From the NCBI GenBank assembly GCA_028571885.1, contig JAPVVU010000044.1:1-12740 (forward strand): a stretch of DNA of 12,740 nucleotides, in the 5' to 3' direction. Made by a program: the position numbers and the translations under genes. Origin of the DNA: Gammaproteobacteria bacterium. Its GTDB lineage: Bacteria > Pseudomonadota > Gammaproteobacteria > GRL18. A model generated the notes under the pieces. That model made no database searches. It was not told the DNA's origin and saw nothing but the letters and a program-made list of their open reading frames with translations. Shown in pieces: positions 1-7,328 of the stretch; position 1 is the stretch's first letter; each line of letters opens with the position of its first letter.

Positions 1-45
1 CTTTTATTTCTATGACTTTTTTTATTAATACTTTTATTTCTATGA
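1..45. repeat. 15-bp direct repeat, 30-bp period
   Basis: The sequence cttttatttctatga occurs at 1-15 and again, identically, at 31-45, separated by an AT-rich 15-base spacer. Because it begins at the first base, more copies could lie outside the window. Function unknown. Confidence 0.5.
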
Positions 46-245
46 GAAGTATCTGACACCTTGATCAGATAATTCTTACAATTCTATCAGATGTTTCCTG
101 CTGTACGTCAAAACGCTTCACATTATACTCTTTATCAACTTGAAAAGAGTCTGAAGGAACAGATCAGTTCAAGCAGGGAGTATGCTGCACAAGTTAAACT
201 ATTGAACAAGAATTGCAGGCCAGGAAGGCTTGCTTTCGCAGGGTA

Positions 246-269
246 AGTGCCCCGGACTTATGGGGCACT
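246..269. repeat. 8-bp perfect hairpin, GC-rich
   Basis: AGTGCCCC (246-253) and GGGGCACT (262-269) form a perfect 8-bp stem around an 8-base loop. There is no T-tract on either side, so it is not a standard intrinsic terminator. It could be a small dispersed palindrome or a processing site; the sequence does not decide. Confidence 0.4.
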
Positions 270-349
270 ATAACTTGAAAATGGATTTTTAATGCAGCGC
301 TATCTAAGATGGAACTTATATTAGTTTGGCAGGATGCCATAATTATGAT

Positions 350-413
350 AAATAAACATTCTTTCCAGCAGGTTATTTTCTATCAATAACCTGCTGGAAA
401 AGAGTGTTTATTT
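350..413 (-). terminator. long hairpin after fkpB, probable terminator of the murJ-fkpB unit
   Basis: Bases 350-377 are complementary to 385-413 with one one-base bulge and one transition, around a 7-base loop, giving a stem of about 28 bp whose core is CCAGCAGGTTATT. It begins 5 bases beyond the fkpB stop codon. Read in the fkpB direction the descending arm ends in the U-rich GTTTATTT, but there is no clean T-run. It may therefore act as terminator, as a 3' end stabiliser, or both. The near symmetry means it could also stop transcription arriving from the left. Confidence 0.6.
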
Positions 414-418
414 TACCT

Positions 419-871
419 CTATTTAATATCAACAATTTCTACAGAAAAAACCACTTCATGTCCCGCCAATGGATGATTAAAATCCACCAGCACTTTATCT
501 TCTGCAATTTCTACCAGTATGCCGGGAACCTGATCACCTGCAGGTGTGCCAAACTCTATCAGTAGTCCTTCTTCAAGTTCAATATCCAGTTCGAATTCTG
601 ACTTATCCATCCAGTGTTTGTTTTCCTCATCCGGGAAACCAAAGGTATCACGAGGGTCCAGGCTGACCTGCTGTTTATCGCCCACGGACAAATTTAGGAT
701 TACCTGTTCCAGTGCGGCAATCATTGAACCATCACCCATGGTAAAAGTCATCGGTTCACCATCCTGAGTGCCGTCAACCGCTGTGCCGTCGGCCAGAGTT
801 AAACTAAAATGCATACTCACAGTACTGTCTTTTGCTACTTTTTTTACATCTTGAGAGTTAGAAGTTGTCAC
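419..871 (-). CDS. fkpB: FKBP-type peptidyl-prolyl cis-trans isomerase (FkpB/SlpA)
   Basis: Small cytoplasmic FKBP-like isomerase/chaperone of the SlyD/SlpA group. Visible marks are the ADGT strand near the N-terminus, the GDGSMIAALEQ segment, the VGDK turn, DTFGFPDE, and the C-terminal hallmark VDFNHPLAGHEVVF, where the insert-in-flap domain rejoins the FKBP fold. The open frame extends back to a GTG at 913, but that start lies inside a hairpin repeat and has no ribosome binding site. I prefer the GTG at 871, which has AAGG seven bases upstream and gives 150 residues, matching the roughly 149 of E. coli FkpB. The gene follows lspA, as usual in gammaproteobacteria, and is the last of the murJ-ribF-ileS-lspA-fkpB series; the expected next gene, ispH, is absent from the window. 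The family call is firm; the start is inference. Confidence 0.9.
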   Translation of the reverse strand: MTTSNSQDVKKVAKDSTVSMHFSLTLADGTAVDGTQDGEPMTFTMGDGSMIAALEQVILNLSVGDKQQVSLDPRDTFGFPDEENKHWMDKSEFELDIELEEGLLIEFGTPAGDQVPGILVEIAEDKVLVDFNHPLAGHEVVFSVEIVDIK

Positions 872-901
872 TATTTGACCTTTTTGATTTATTGTTAATA
901 G

Positions 902-927
902 CAAGGCAGGCACGCAGGCCTGCCCCT
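902..927. repeat. short GC-rich palindromic repeat at the lspA/fkpB junction
   Basis: GGCAGGC (905-911) and GCCTGCC (918-924) form a perfect 7-bp stem around a 6-base loop. On the minus strand it is preceded by GGTAGGGGC. It is far more GC-rich than its surroundings and resembles the 'GTAGGGGC...' palindromes that I recall scattered through many bacterial genomes. The lspA stop codon TAG (926-928) lies at its edge, and it contains a spurious GTG start for the fkpB frame. This suggests a later insertion between the two genes. Confidence 0.55.
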
Positions 928-1426
928 ACCGTTGATCTTGTGTACCCGATTCTTTACTAAAAAGCGCATCAATAATGAGCATAAAAGCACCAATGCTGAT
1001 AGCCATATCGGCGACATTAAAGGCCGGCCAGTGCATGGCCCGGCTTTGAGGACTGCTTTGATAGTAGAAATCCAGAAAATCAACCACATATCCCAGAGTT
1101 AATCTATCCCAGAGATTACCCAGGGCACCGCCAAGAACAAGCGCCAGTGAGATGGCAACCCAGCGTTCATGTGCCTGCAGACGTTTTATCCAGAAAAAAA
1201 TAATGCTGCTGACCAGTAAGGCGATCAGGGTAAAAAACCACCGCTGCCAGCCCGATTCATCCGCCAGAAAACTAAATGCAGCCCCCGTATTATGAGCCAG
1301 CGTCAGATTAAACCAGCCCGGTATTACCGGCAAGGTTTCATATAAACTGAAATTCTGGCTCACTATCGCCTTACTACTCAGATCAACAATAATAATCAGC
1401 AGTGTCAGCCATAACCATTTCAACAT
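926..1426 (-). CDS. lspA: lipoprotein signal peptidase (signal peptidase II)
   Basis: Inner-membrane aspartyl protease that cleaves the signal peptide from diacylglyceryl-prolipoproteins at the lipobox cysteine. The 166-residue product has the family's four hydrophobic segments (about 3-20, 62-80, 90-108, 134-152) and conserved boxes: D15 in the first helix, NTGAAFSF at 46-53, GNLWDR at 103-108, VVDFLDF with D116, and FNVADMAI with D140. D116 and D140 are the expected catalytic pair. ATG start with AGAAGGG upstream. It sits 84 bases after ileS and directly before fkpB, the standard gammaproteobacterial arrangement. The last residues, through the TAG stop, reach into the palindromic repeat at 902-927, so the natural C-terminus may have been altered by it; this tail is not part of the catalytic core. 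Confidence 0.97.
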   Translation of the reverse strand: MLKWLWLTLLIIIVDLSSKAIVSQNFSLYETLPVIPGWFNLTLAHNTGAAFSFLADESGWQRWFFTLIALLVSSIIFFWIKRLQAHERWVAISLALVLGGALGNLWDRLTLGYVVDFLDFYYQSSPQSRAMHWPAFNVADMAISIGAFMLIIDALFSKESGTQDQR

Positions 1427-1444
1427 TTAAGCACCCTTCTTTTC

Positions 1445-1459
1445 CGCAAAAAGTTTGCG
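1445..1459 (-). repeat. small hairpin just upstream of lspA
   Basis: CGCAAA (1445-1450) and TTTGCG (1454-1459) form a perfect 6-bp stem with a 3-base loop, located between ileS and the lspA ribosome binding site. It may mark an mRNA processing point or damp ribosome access to lspA. No function is demonstrated by the sequence. Confidence 0.35.
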
Positions 1460-1481
1460 CAACACTTTATTATGCAACACG

Positions 1482-1511
1482 TTTTTCCATAGCAGCTTTT
1501 TCCATAGCAGC
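1482..1511. repeat. 15-bp tandem duplication at the end of ileS
   Basis: The 15-mer tttttccatagcagc is repeated exactly at 1482-1496 and 1497-1511, with no gap. The second copy runs one base into the ileS TAG stop codon (1511-1513). The frame beyond that stop stays open for 27 codons, to a TAA at 1427-1429 immediately before lspA. Confidence 0.8.
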
Positions 1512-4348
1512 TAGGCATAATGACGCACTTCACCATCGCCAGAGACATTGTCCACACAACGGCCACATAATTCAGGATGCTCACTATGGGTGCCGACATC
1601 TTCACGGTGGTGCCAGCAGCGAACACATTTTGTGTGTTCTGATGCCTTTACAGTTAATGCCAGTCCTGGAAGCTCTTCAATCTCAACCGCATCTGATGGT
1701 TTATCAGACAGCTTATGCAAACGCACTTCAGAGGTAATCAAAACAAATCTCAATTCATCTTCAAGTCTGGCCAGAATGGCTTGCAGCGGTTCATCACAAT
1801 AGAGATCAATTTCGGCATCCAGGGAAGAACCAATGGTCTTACTAACGCGTAGTTTCTCCATCTCTTTACCACAGGCAACCCGTACTTTCAGGACCTGCTG
1901 CCAGTATTCATCATCCATTTCATCCTGAATTTCAGGCGGAAATGGATACCAGGTTTCAAAGAAAACCGATTCCGTATGCTCTCCAGGAATAAATGCCCAG
2001 AGCTCTTCCGCGGTAAAACTTAAAATAGGTGCAATCCAGCGTGTCATTGCTTCGATGATATGGTGCAATGCAGTTTGTGCTGAACGTCGGGCGACACTGT
2101 CTTCCTGTGTGGTGTACTGGCGATCTTTAATCACGTCCAGATAAAAAGCACCCAGATCCATGGCACAGAAGTTATGTACTTTTTGATACACCAGGTGGAA
2201 TTCATATTGCTCATAAGCGGCAATAATTTCCTGCTGCAGATATTCTGCTTTAACCACAATCCAGCGATCCAGAGGCAGCATTTGTGCCACTGAAATACTA
2301 TTTTGCAAAGGCTCAAAACCATCCAGATTAGCCAGCATAAAACGTGCGGTATTACGGATACGACGATAAGCATCGGCTGTGCGTTTTAGAATTTCATCGG
2401 AAACGGTGATTTCACCCGTATAATCAGTTGAAGAAACCCACAGTCTGAGAATGTCAGCACCCAGAGTTTTCATGATTTTTTGTGGTGCCACCACATTGCC
2501 CTTTGATTTGGACATCTTTTTACCATGGGCATCCACAACGAAACCATGCGTCAGCACTTCTTTATAAGGTGCCACATCATTCACCGCCACAGAAGTGAGC
2601 AGCGAAGACTGGAACCAGCCGCGATGTTGATCAGAACCTTCCAGATAGAGATCCGCAGGGAACTGTAATTCTTCGCGCTCATTGAGCACACAGGCATGAG
2701 TCACACCTGAGTCAAACCAGACATCCAGAGTATCAACGACTTTACTGTAGTCTTTGGCATCATCACCAATTAATTCTGCAGCATCCAGTTCAAACCAGTC
2801 ATCAATACCCTTTTCAGAAACTCGTTGCGCCACCGTCTCAATCAGGCTTGCAGTATCCGGGTGTAATTCCTGAGTTTCATTATGAACAAACAGGGCAATC
2901 GGCACACCCCAGGTCCGCTGACGGGAAATACACCAGTCCGGGCGATTTTCCATCATGCCTTCAATACGGGCCTTGCCCCAGTCAGGCAGCCAGATTGTCT
3001 TTTGTGCGGCAGCCATTGCCAGACCACGCAAACCGTTTTGATCCATACTGATAAACCATTGCGGTGTGGCACGGAAAATAATAGGGGTTTTATGACGCCA
3101 GCAATGCGGATAGCTATGCAATAATTCCTCATGGTGCAGTAAAGCCCCCTTCTCCTCAAGGACTTCAAGGACCATTGGGTTAGCTTTAAAAATATGCTGA
3201 CCGGCAAATAATTCAGTGCCACTGACAAAACAGCCATTGGCACCAACAGGATTATCCACTTCCAGATCATAATGCAAACCAACAATATAATCTTCCTGAC
3301 CATGTCCCGGAGCGGTGTGTACAGCACCCGTACCAGAGTCTGCCGTGACATGATCACCCAGAATCACAGGCACCTGACGATCATAAAACGGGTGTTGTAA
3401 TTGCTGATGTTCCAGTTCGGCACCCTTGCAACGGCCTAATACCTCATAATTTTCGACACCATAGCGCTGCAGGGCATTTTCATAAAGATCTTCGGCCAGA
3501 ATTAATAACTCAGCATCTGTTTTCACTAAAACATAATCAAAATCGGCATGCAGAGCAACGGCCTGATTAGCAGGTAATGTCCAGGGGGTTGTGGTCCAGA
3601 TCACTGCGCTGATGCTTAAAGGAGAGCCTTCAGCCAATAAAGAGTTCTTTTCTGCCACTCCAAAGATTGACAGTACCGCCTGTTGATCAATGGCTTTAAA
3701 ACGCACATCAATCGCAGGCGATTTTTTATCTTCATACTCAACTTCTGCTTCTGCTAAGGCTGAACCACAGTCAGTACACCAATGTACCGGCTTGGAGCCT
3801 TTATGCAAATGGCCTTTAGCAATAATTTTACCCAGCGTGCGAATAATATTGGCTTCAAAATTGAAGTCCATGGTCAAATAAGGATTATCCCAATCGCCCA
3901 TCACGCCCAATCGCTTGAAGTCTTCTTTTTGTCCGGCAACTTGTTTGCTGGCATAATCACGGCAGCCATTTCGGAAAGTTTTAGCATCAACTTTGACACC
4001 GGCCTTGCCCATTTTTTTCTCAACATTCAGTTCAATAGGCAAGCCATGGCAATCCCAACCCGGTATATAGGGGGCATCATAGCCGCCCAAAGTCTGAGAC
4101 TTGATAATAATATCTTTAAGGATCTTGTTAACCGCATGACCAATGTGGATATCACCATTGGCATAAGGCGGGCCGTCATGCAGAATAAACTTAGGACGGC
4201 CAGCCGCTTTTTCGCGCAATTTTTTATATAGACCATTTTCTTCCCACTGTGCCAGCATACCAGGCTCACGCTGAGCCAGATTTGCTTTCATAGGGAATTT
4301 AGTCCTGGGTAAATTCAAGGTCTCTTTATAGATATTCTGCTTGCTCAC
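1511..4348 (-). CDS. ileS: isoleucyl-tRNA synthetase
   Basis: Cytoplasmic class I aminoacyl-tRNA synthetase charging tRNA-Ile with isoleucine. The 945-residue protein is the normal bacterial length. In order it shows the HIGH signature (residues 68-71, after PPYANGDI), the editing domain that hydrolyses Val-tRNA-Ile with WTTTPWTLPAN and the GTGAVHTAPGHG loop, the conserved DVWFDSG and GSDQHRGWF blocks, the KMSKS signature (about 611-615), the anticodon-binding helical domain, and a C-terminal zinc-binding module with Cys at about 908, 911, 928 and 931. This tail and the overall form indicate the ordinary bacterial enzyme type; I see no sign of the alternative mupirocin-insensitive form. The start is GTG, with GAGAAG a few bases upstream. 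It lies 70 bases after ribF and 84 before lspA and is probably cotranscribed with both. Confidence 0.98.
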   Translation of the reverse strand: MSKQNIYKETLNLPRTKFPMKANLAQREPGMLAQWEENGLYKKLREKAAGRPKFILHDGPPYANGDIHIGHAVNKILKDIIIKSQTLGGYDAPYIPGWDCHGLPIELNVEKKMGKAGVKVDAKTFRNGCRDYASKQVAGQKEDFKRLGVMGDWDNPYLTMDFNFEANIIRTLGKIIAKGHLHKGSKPVHWCTDCGSALAEAEVEYEDKKSPAIDVRFKAIDQQAVLSIFGVAEKNSLLAEGSPLSISAVIWTTTPWTLPANQAVALHADFDYVLVKTDAELLILAEDLYENALQRYGVENYEVLGRCKGAELEHQQLQHPFYDRQVPVILGDHVTADSGTGAVHTAPGHGQEDYIVGLHYDLEVDNPVGANGCFVSGTELFAGQHIFKANPMVLEVLEEKGALLHHEELLHSYPHCWRHKTPIIFRATPQWFISMDQNGLRGLAMAAAQKTIWLPDWGKARIEGMMENRPDWCISRQRTWGVPIALFVHNETQELHPDTASLIETVAQRVSEKGIDDWFELDAAELIGDDAKDYSKVVDTLDVWFDSGVTHACVLNEREELQFPADLYLEGSDQHRGWFQSSLLTSVAVNDVAPYKEVLTHGFVVDAHGKKMSKSKGNVVAPQKIMKTLGADILRLWVSSTDYTGEITVSDEILKRTADAYRRIRNTARFMLANLDGFEPLQNSISVAQMLPLDRWIVVKAEYLQQEIIAAYEQYEFHLVYQKVHNFCAMDLGAFYLDVIKDRQYTTQEDSVARRSAQTALHHIIEAMTRWIAPILSFTAEELWAFIPGEHTESVFFETWYPFPPEIQDEMDDEYWQQVLKVRVACGKEMEKLRVSKTIGSSLDAEIDLYCDEPLQAILARLEDELRFVLITSEVRLHKLSDKPSDAVEIEELPGLALTVKASEHTKCVRCWHHREDVGTHSEHPELCGRCVDNVSGDGEVRHYA

Positions 4349-4418
4349 TTGCTTCTCACTTTACTTCAAAATTTGGGCTCAGGGCTGTATAAGTCCGATA
4401 TTAGTTCGTAACTAGAGC

Positions 4419-5423
4419 TTACCTGGAAAAGTAAGCCTTTGCTTCAACCACATCTTTTAATATCTGTTCTTTTAATATCTCAAAAGAATCGAATTTCATT
4501 TCATCACGAATTTTATGTAAAAAATCCACATGCACCAGCTTGCCGTATACATCACCATTAAAATCAAACAGATGCACTTCCAGCAAACCTTTTTTGCCAT
4601 CAACTGTTGGCCGGTAGCCAATATTGGCGATACCGTTAATTCCTTGCCTGCTCTTATCTGAACCCTGTCTATTCTTATTTGAACCCGAGTCCAGACTGTC
4701 ACTGAGCGTATTTTTACAAACACCCAGGTCTCTGCCCCATAATCTCACAGCAAATACGCCTGACACAGCAGGCGTTTCTCTGTGCAAAGGGACATTTGCG
4801 GTTGGAAAACCAATCGTTCTCCCCCGCTTTGCGCCATGTTGAATATGGCCAGACATCCAATAGGGGCGCTTTAACAAAACCTGTGTCTGCTCCATATCCC
4901 CTGCTTCCAGTGCTTCGCGGATTCTGGTACTGCTCACTCGTTTATTATCAATCGAAAAGGTGGGTGTGTTTTCAACTTCAAAACCAAACTCCCTGCCGCT
5001 TTCCAGCAGAGAATTAAAATTACCACCGCGATCTTTACCAAATTGAAAGTCATCACCAACTTGCAGATATTTAACGCCCAGTTTATCCACCAGGATTTTC
5101 TTTACAAAATCATCGGCACTGAGTTGGCAAAATGACGATTTAAAATGAATCACTAATAATTTATCAATTCCACAATCAGCAATAACTTCAGCTTTATCTC
5201 TGAAACGGGTTAACCGGGCGGGAGAGATTTTGGGTGCAAAAAACTCCTGCGGTTGTGGTTCAAAGGTAATAACAATTGAGGGCAACTGACAAGCCCGTGC
5301 TTTTTCGTTCAGTTGTGCCAATATATGCTGGTGTCCAATATGAACACCGTCAAAATTACCAATCGTAGCAACACAGCCATTTTTTTGCTGGCTTAGATTG
5401 TGTAAACCACGAATTATTTCCAT
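4419..5423 (-). CDS. ribF: bifunctional riboflavin kinase / FMN adenylyltransferase
   Basis: Makes FMN from riboflavin and ATP, then FAD from FMN and ATP. The N-terminal adenylyltransferase domain (about 15-170) carries GNFDGVHIGH (22-31, the HxGH-type nucleotidyl transferase site), VGDDFQFGKDRGG (122-134) and SSTRIREAL (164-172). The C-terminal kinase domain (about 185-333) carries GRTIGFPTAN (201-210), the conserved GIANIGYRPTV (264-274) and LEVHLFDF (281-288). At 334 residues it is longer than the usual 305-315. The excess is a polar, Ser/Asn/Lys-rich stretch at about 232-262, between the GVFAVRL strand and GIANIG, built on a 21-bp tandem duplication. The flanking catalytic motifs are intact, so the enzyme is probably active with an extended loop. 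ATG start with a weak GGGA upstream. No FMN riboswitch is visible in the 5' gap. Confidence 0.96.
   Translation of the reverse strand: MEIIRGLHNLSQQKNGCVATIGNFDGVHIGHQHILAQLNEKARACQLPSIVITFEPQPQEFFAPKISPARLTRFRDKAEVIADCGIDKLLVIHFKSSFCQLSADDFVKKILVDKLGVKYLQVGDDFQFGKDRGGNFNSLLESGREFGFEVENTPTFSIDNKRVSSTRIREALEAGDMEQTQVLLKRPYWMSGHIQHGAKRGRTIGFPTANVPLHRETPAVSGVFAVRLWGRDLGVCKNTLSDSLDSGSNKNRQGSDKSRQGINGIANIGYRPTVDGKKGLLEVHLFDFNGDVYGKLVHVDFLHKIRDEMKFDSFEILKEQILKDVVEAKAYFSR
4644..4685 (-). repeat. 21-bp tandem duplication inside ribF
   Basis: Two adjacent 21-base units (4665-4685 and 4644-4664) agree at 16 of 21 positions and encode GSNKNRQ followed by GSDKSRQ. Being a multiple of three, the duplication keeps the frame. 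It is the core of the extra loop in the riboflavin kinase domain. The differences between the units suggest it is not brand new. Confidence 0.75.
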
Positions 5424-5518
5424 TTCCCATCCCGTGCTCTAGTTCGAAAAAATTCAGAAAAAAGATTCAGTAAAACGGTTGATTTTACAACAATATGAAG
5501 GCTTAGAGTAGATATGTT

Positions 5519-5681
5519 TGTAACTATTCAGCGTATTATTTACAAAAAGCCTGTGGTTGCTTATTTTTCTGACTTTGATTGTCTGAACGAAGTAGCTTCT
5601 CATAACAGAAAGCAAAGTTAGAAAAATAAGCGACCATAGGCTTAACACGGGTAATTAATAAATACACGCTGAATAATTACA
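5519..5681. repeat. long imperfect inverted repeat between murJ and ribF
   Basis: Two arm pairs share one centre near 5595-5600. The outer pair is 5519-5534 with 5666-5681 (15 of 16 matching). The inner pair is 5547-5577 with 5613-5643 (28 of 31). The arms differ in length by 10 bases between the pairs, and the 35-base apex has further short stems (5582-5585 with 5606-5609; 5589-5592 with 5596-5599). It fills most of the 272-base gap, the rest of which (5424-5510) holds only a small GTAAAA/TTTTAC hairpin at 5470-5488. It could be a miniature inverted-repeat element or an RNA structure separating murJ from ribF. Any open frame here is an artefact of the repeat. Confidence 0.75.
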
Positions 5682-5695
5682 TATGTTTTTACTTT

Positions 5696-7249
5696 TTACC
5701 GGGCAGGGAAAAAATTGCGTTTTCGTACACCGAGTATAAACAGGCAGACAAAATAAACCATAATTGCCAAACCAATACTGAGTAATAACTGTGTAATTCG
5801 TTCTGTAGTTGACCAGTTGAGCCATTGCTCCAGCTCATATCGATCAAACCATAAAACCATCAGCATAACGCCATTGGCCACAAAAACCTGTACCCAGACC
5901 TTAGCCCAGCCCTTTGAAGGCCAATAAACATCATGTTTACGCAGCCACCGATAAAGCAGAAATGCATTACTAAAGGCTGAAATGGATGTCGCAATGGCCA
6001 GTCCGGCATGAGCACCGGGATAGTCAAGCATAAACCAGGGTACTACAATCACAATATTGAATACCATATTGATAACCAGAGCAGTAATACCAATTTTAAC
6101 TGGCGTTTTAGTATCCTGACGAGAATAAAAACCCGGCAATAATACTTTGACTAAAATAAATCCCACCAGGCCGAAGCTATAGGCCATCAAACTCATTGCG
6201 GACATTTCAATATCTATTTTAAGAAACTTATCACTACCAAACAACGTGGTAATAATGGGTGCTGCCAGCATAAACAGCCCGATAGCAGAAGGCACACCAA
6301 GATAAATGACCCAGCGAATGGCTTTATCTAATGTCGCAGAAAATTCTTCTTTAGACTCAGTCATATGCTGTTTTGATAAACTGGGCAAAATAACTGTTGC
6401 CAGCGCTACACCCAGAATTCCCAGGGGAAACTCCATTAATCGATCCGAATAATACAGCCAGGAAATACTGCCCGTCACCAGCAGTGAAGCAATAATAGTG
6501 TCTAACAATAAATTAATTTGCGCCACAGAAGCACCAAAGATTGCCGGCAGCATCAATTTTAGAATTTGTTTCACCCCGGGGTGTTGCGGATTCCAGCGTG
6601 GCCAGCTCAAAAACCCCATTCGGGAAATAAAAGGCAATTGAAACAGCAATTGCAGCAAACCCGCCAGAAAAACGCCAATAGCCAGTCCCATAACGGGTTC
6701 ATCCATCATCGGAACAATCCAGAAGGTCGCGGAAATCAAAACCACATTAAGCAAGACAGGCGTAAATGCGGGTACTGCAAATTGATGATACGTATTTAAG
6801 ATACCACCAGCAAAAGCCACCAGAGAAATAAACAAAATATAGGGGAAAGTGATCCGTAACAGATTCACTGTCAATTCATATTTAGACTGATTCTGCGATT
6901 CCAGATAGCCTGGCGCAAAAATCATAATAACAACAGGTGCAGCAATCACGCCGATCAGAGTGATAAGAAAAAGCCAGCCGCCTAAAGTACCGGAGACATG
7001 CTGAATCAGATCTTTAACCGCCTCTTTATCCTTACTTTCTTTGTATTCACCCAGTGTCGGTACAAAAGCTTGATTAAATGCCCCCTCAGCAAATAAACGA
7101 CGCATAAAATTAGGAATTTTAAATGCAATTAGAAATGCATCCATACCAGCAGACGCAGCGAATTCACGTGCAAAGACCACATCCCGAATGAAACCGAGTA
7201 TCCGCGAAAGCAGTGTCATCGCACTGACAATTAGAGTAGATTTAAACAA
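5696..7249 (-). CDS. murJ: lipid II flippase MurJ (MviN)
   Basis: Polytopic inner-membrane protein of the MOP exporter superfamily that moves lipid II, the peptidoglycan precursor, to the periplasmic face. The 517 residues are rich in hydrophobic segments consistent with the family's 14 helices. The N-terminus has the MurJ signature SRILGFIRDVVFARE (residues 15-29), with conserved arginines, then MRRLFAEGAFNQAFVP (49-64); YYSDRLMEFPLGILG lies midway. The start is TTG at 7249, preceded by AAAGGG at an unusually long distance (about 11 bases); the next methionine is residue 11, but homologues begin near the TTG, so I keep it. rpsT lies upstream and ribF downstream, the order known from Pseudomonas-like genomes. 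No convincing dedicated promoter was found; the leader would contain the complement of the plus-strand RNA at 7329-7442. Confidence 0.96.
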   Translation of the reverse strand: MFKSTLIVSAMTLLSRILGFIRDVVFAREFAASAGMDAFLIAFKIPNFMRRLFAEGAFNQAFVPTLGEYKESKDKEAVKDLIQHVSGTLGGWLFLITLIGVIAAPVVIMIFAPGYLESQNQSKYELTVNLLRITFPYILFISLVAFAGGILNTYHQFAVPAFTPVLLNVVLISATFWIVPMMDEPVMGLAIGVFLAGLLQLLFQLPFISRMGFLSWPRWNPQHPGVKQILKLMLPAIFGASVAQINLLLDTIIASLLVTGSISWLYYSDRLMEFPLGILGVALATVILPSLSKQHMTESKEEFSATLDKAIRWVIYLGVPSAIGLFMLAAPIITTLFGSDKFLKIDIEMSAMSLMAYSFGLVGFILVKVLLPGFYSRQDTKTPVKIGITALVINMVFNIVIVVPWFMLDYPGAHAGLAIATSISAFSNAFLLYRWLRKHDVYWPSKGWAKVWVQVFVANGVMLMVLWFDRYELEQWLNWSTTERITQLLLSIGLAIMVYFVCLFILGVRKRNFFPAR

Positions 7250-7285
7250 CTTAAGAATAGCCCTTTTTCTTTTGCTTTTAATCTT

Positions 7286-7315
7286 TTGATTTTGGACAGC
7301 ACGAGTGAGGATAAA
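7286..7315 (+). promoter_or_regulatory. possible plus-strand promoter for the structured RNA
   Basis: TTGATT (7286-7291) and GATAAA (7310-7315) are 18 bases apart, a passable sigma70-type arrangement. It would start transcription at about 7322, just before the first paired base of the structured RNA (7329). Such matches occur by chance in AT-rich DNA, so the position relative to the RNA is the main argument. Confidence 0.35.
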
Positions 7316-7328
7316 TGCGGTTGGAGAG

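Larger units (their letters stand above)
1..349. other. intergenic region, left edge, no convincing gene
   Basis: I see no supportable gene in this stretch downstream of fkpB. It holds a 15-base direct repeat (cttttatttctatga at 1-15 and 31-45, a 30-base period that may continue beyond the window edge), a 6-bp inverted repeat (51-56 with 65-70), and a GC-rich hairpin at 246-269. One small open frame (91-246, plus strand, 51 codons, ATG) lacks a ribosome binding site and resembles nothing I recognise. The usual fkpB neighbour, ispH, is not here. Confidence 0.6.

Noticed and set aside
1..45. CRISPR-like spacing of two 15-mers at the left edge
   Set aside because: Only two short copies with a 15-base spacer; repeat too short and no further units in view.
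91..246. Small plus-strand open frame of 51 codons with ATG
   Set aside because: No ribosome binding site, no recognisable family, and it ends within a few bases of a hairpin. Could be a remnant, but chance is as likely.
2953..3357. Minus-strand open frame of 134 codons inside ileS
   Set aside because: Out-of-frame reading of ileS with no family resemblance; the ileS motifs span this region.
4349..4418. T-box or other tRNA-sensing leader before ileS
   Set aside because: The 70-base gap is too short for one and shows no suitable stem; such leaders are typical of Gram-positive bacteria.
5424..5510. FMN riboswitch upstream of ribF
   Set aside because: The gap holds only a small GTAAAA/TTTTAC hairpin; none of the conserved RFN-element blocks is visible.
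5454..5648. Minus-strand open frame of 64 codons between murJ and ribF
   Set aside because: It lies almost wholly within the large inverted repeat, and its translation has no protein-like conservation I can see.
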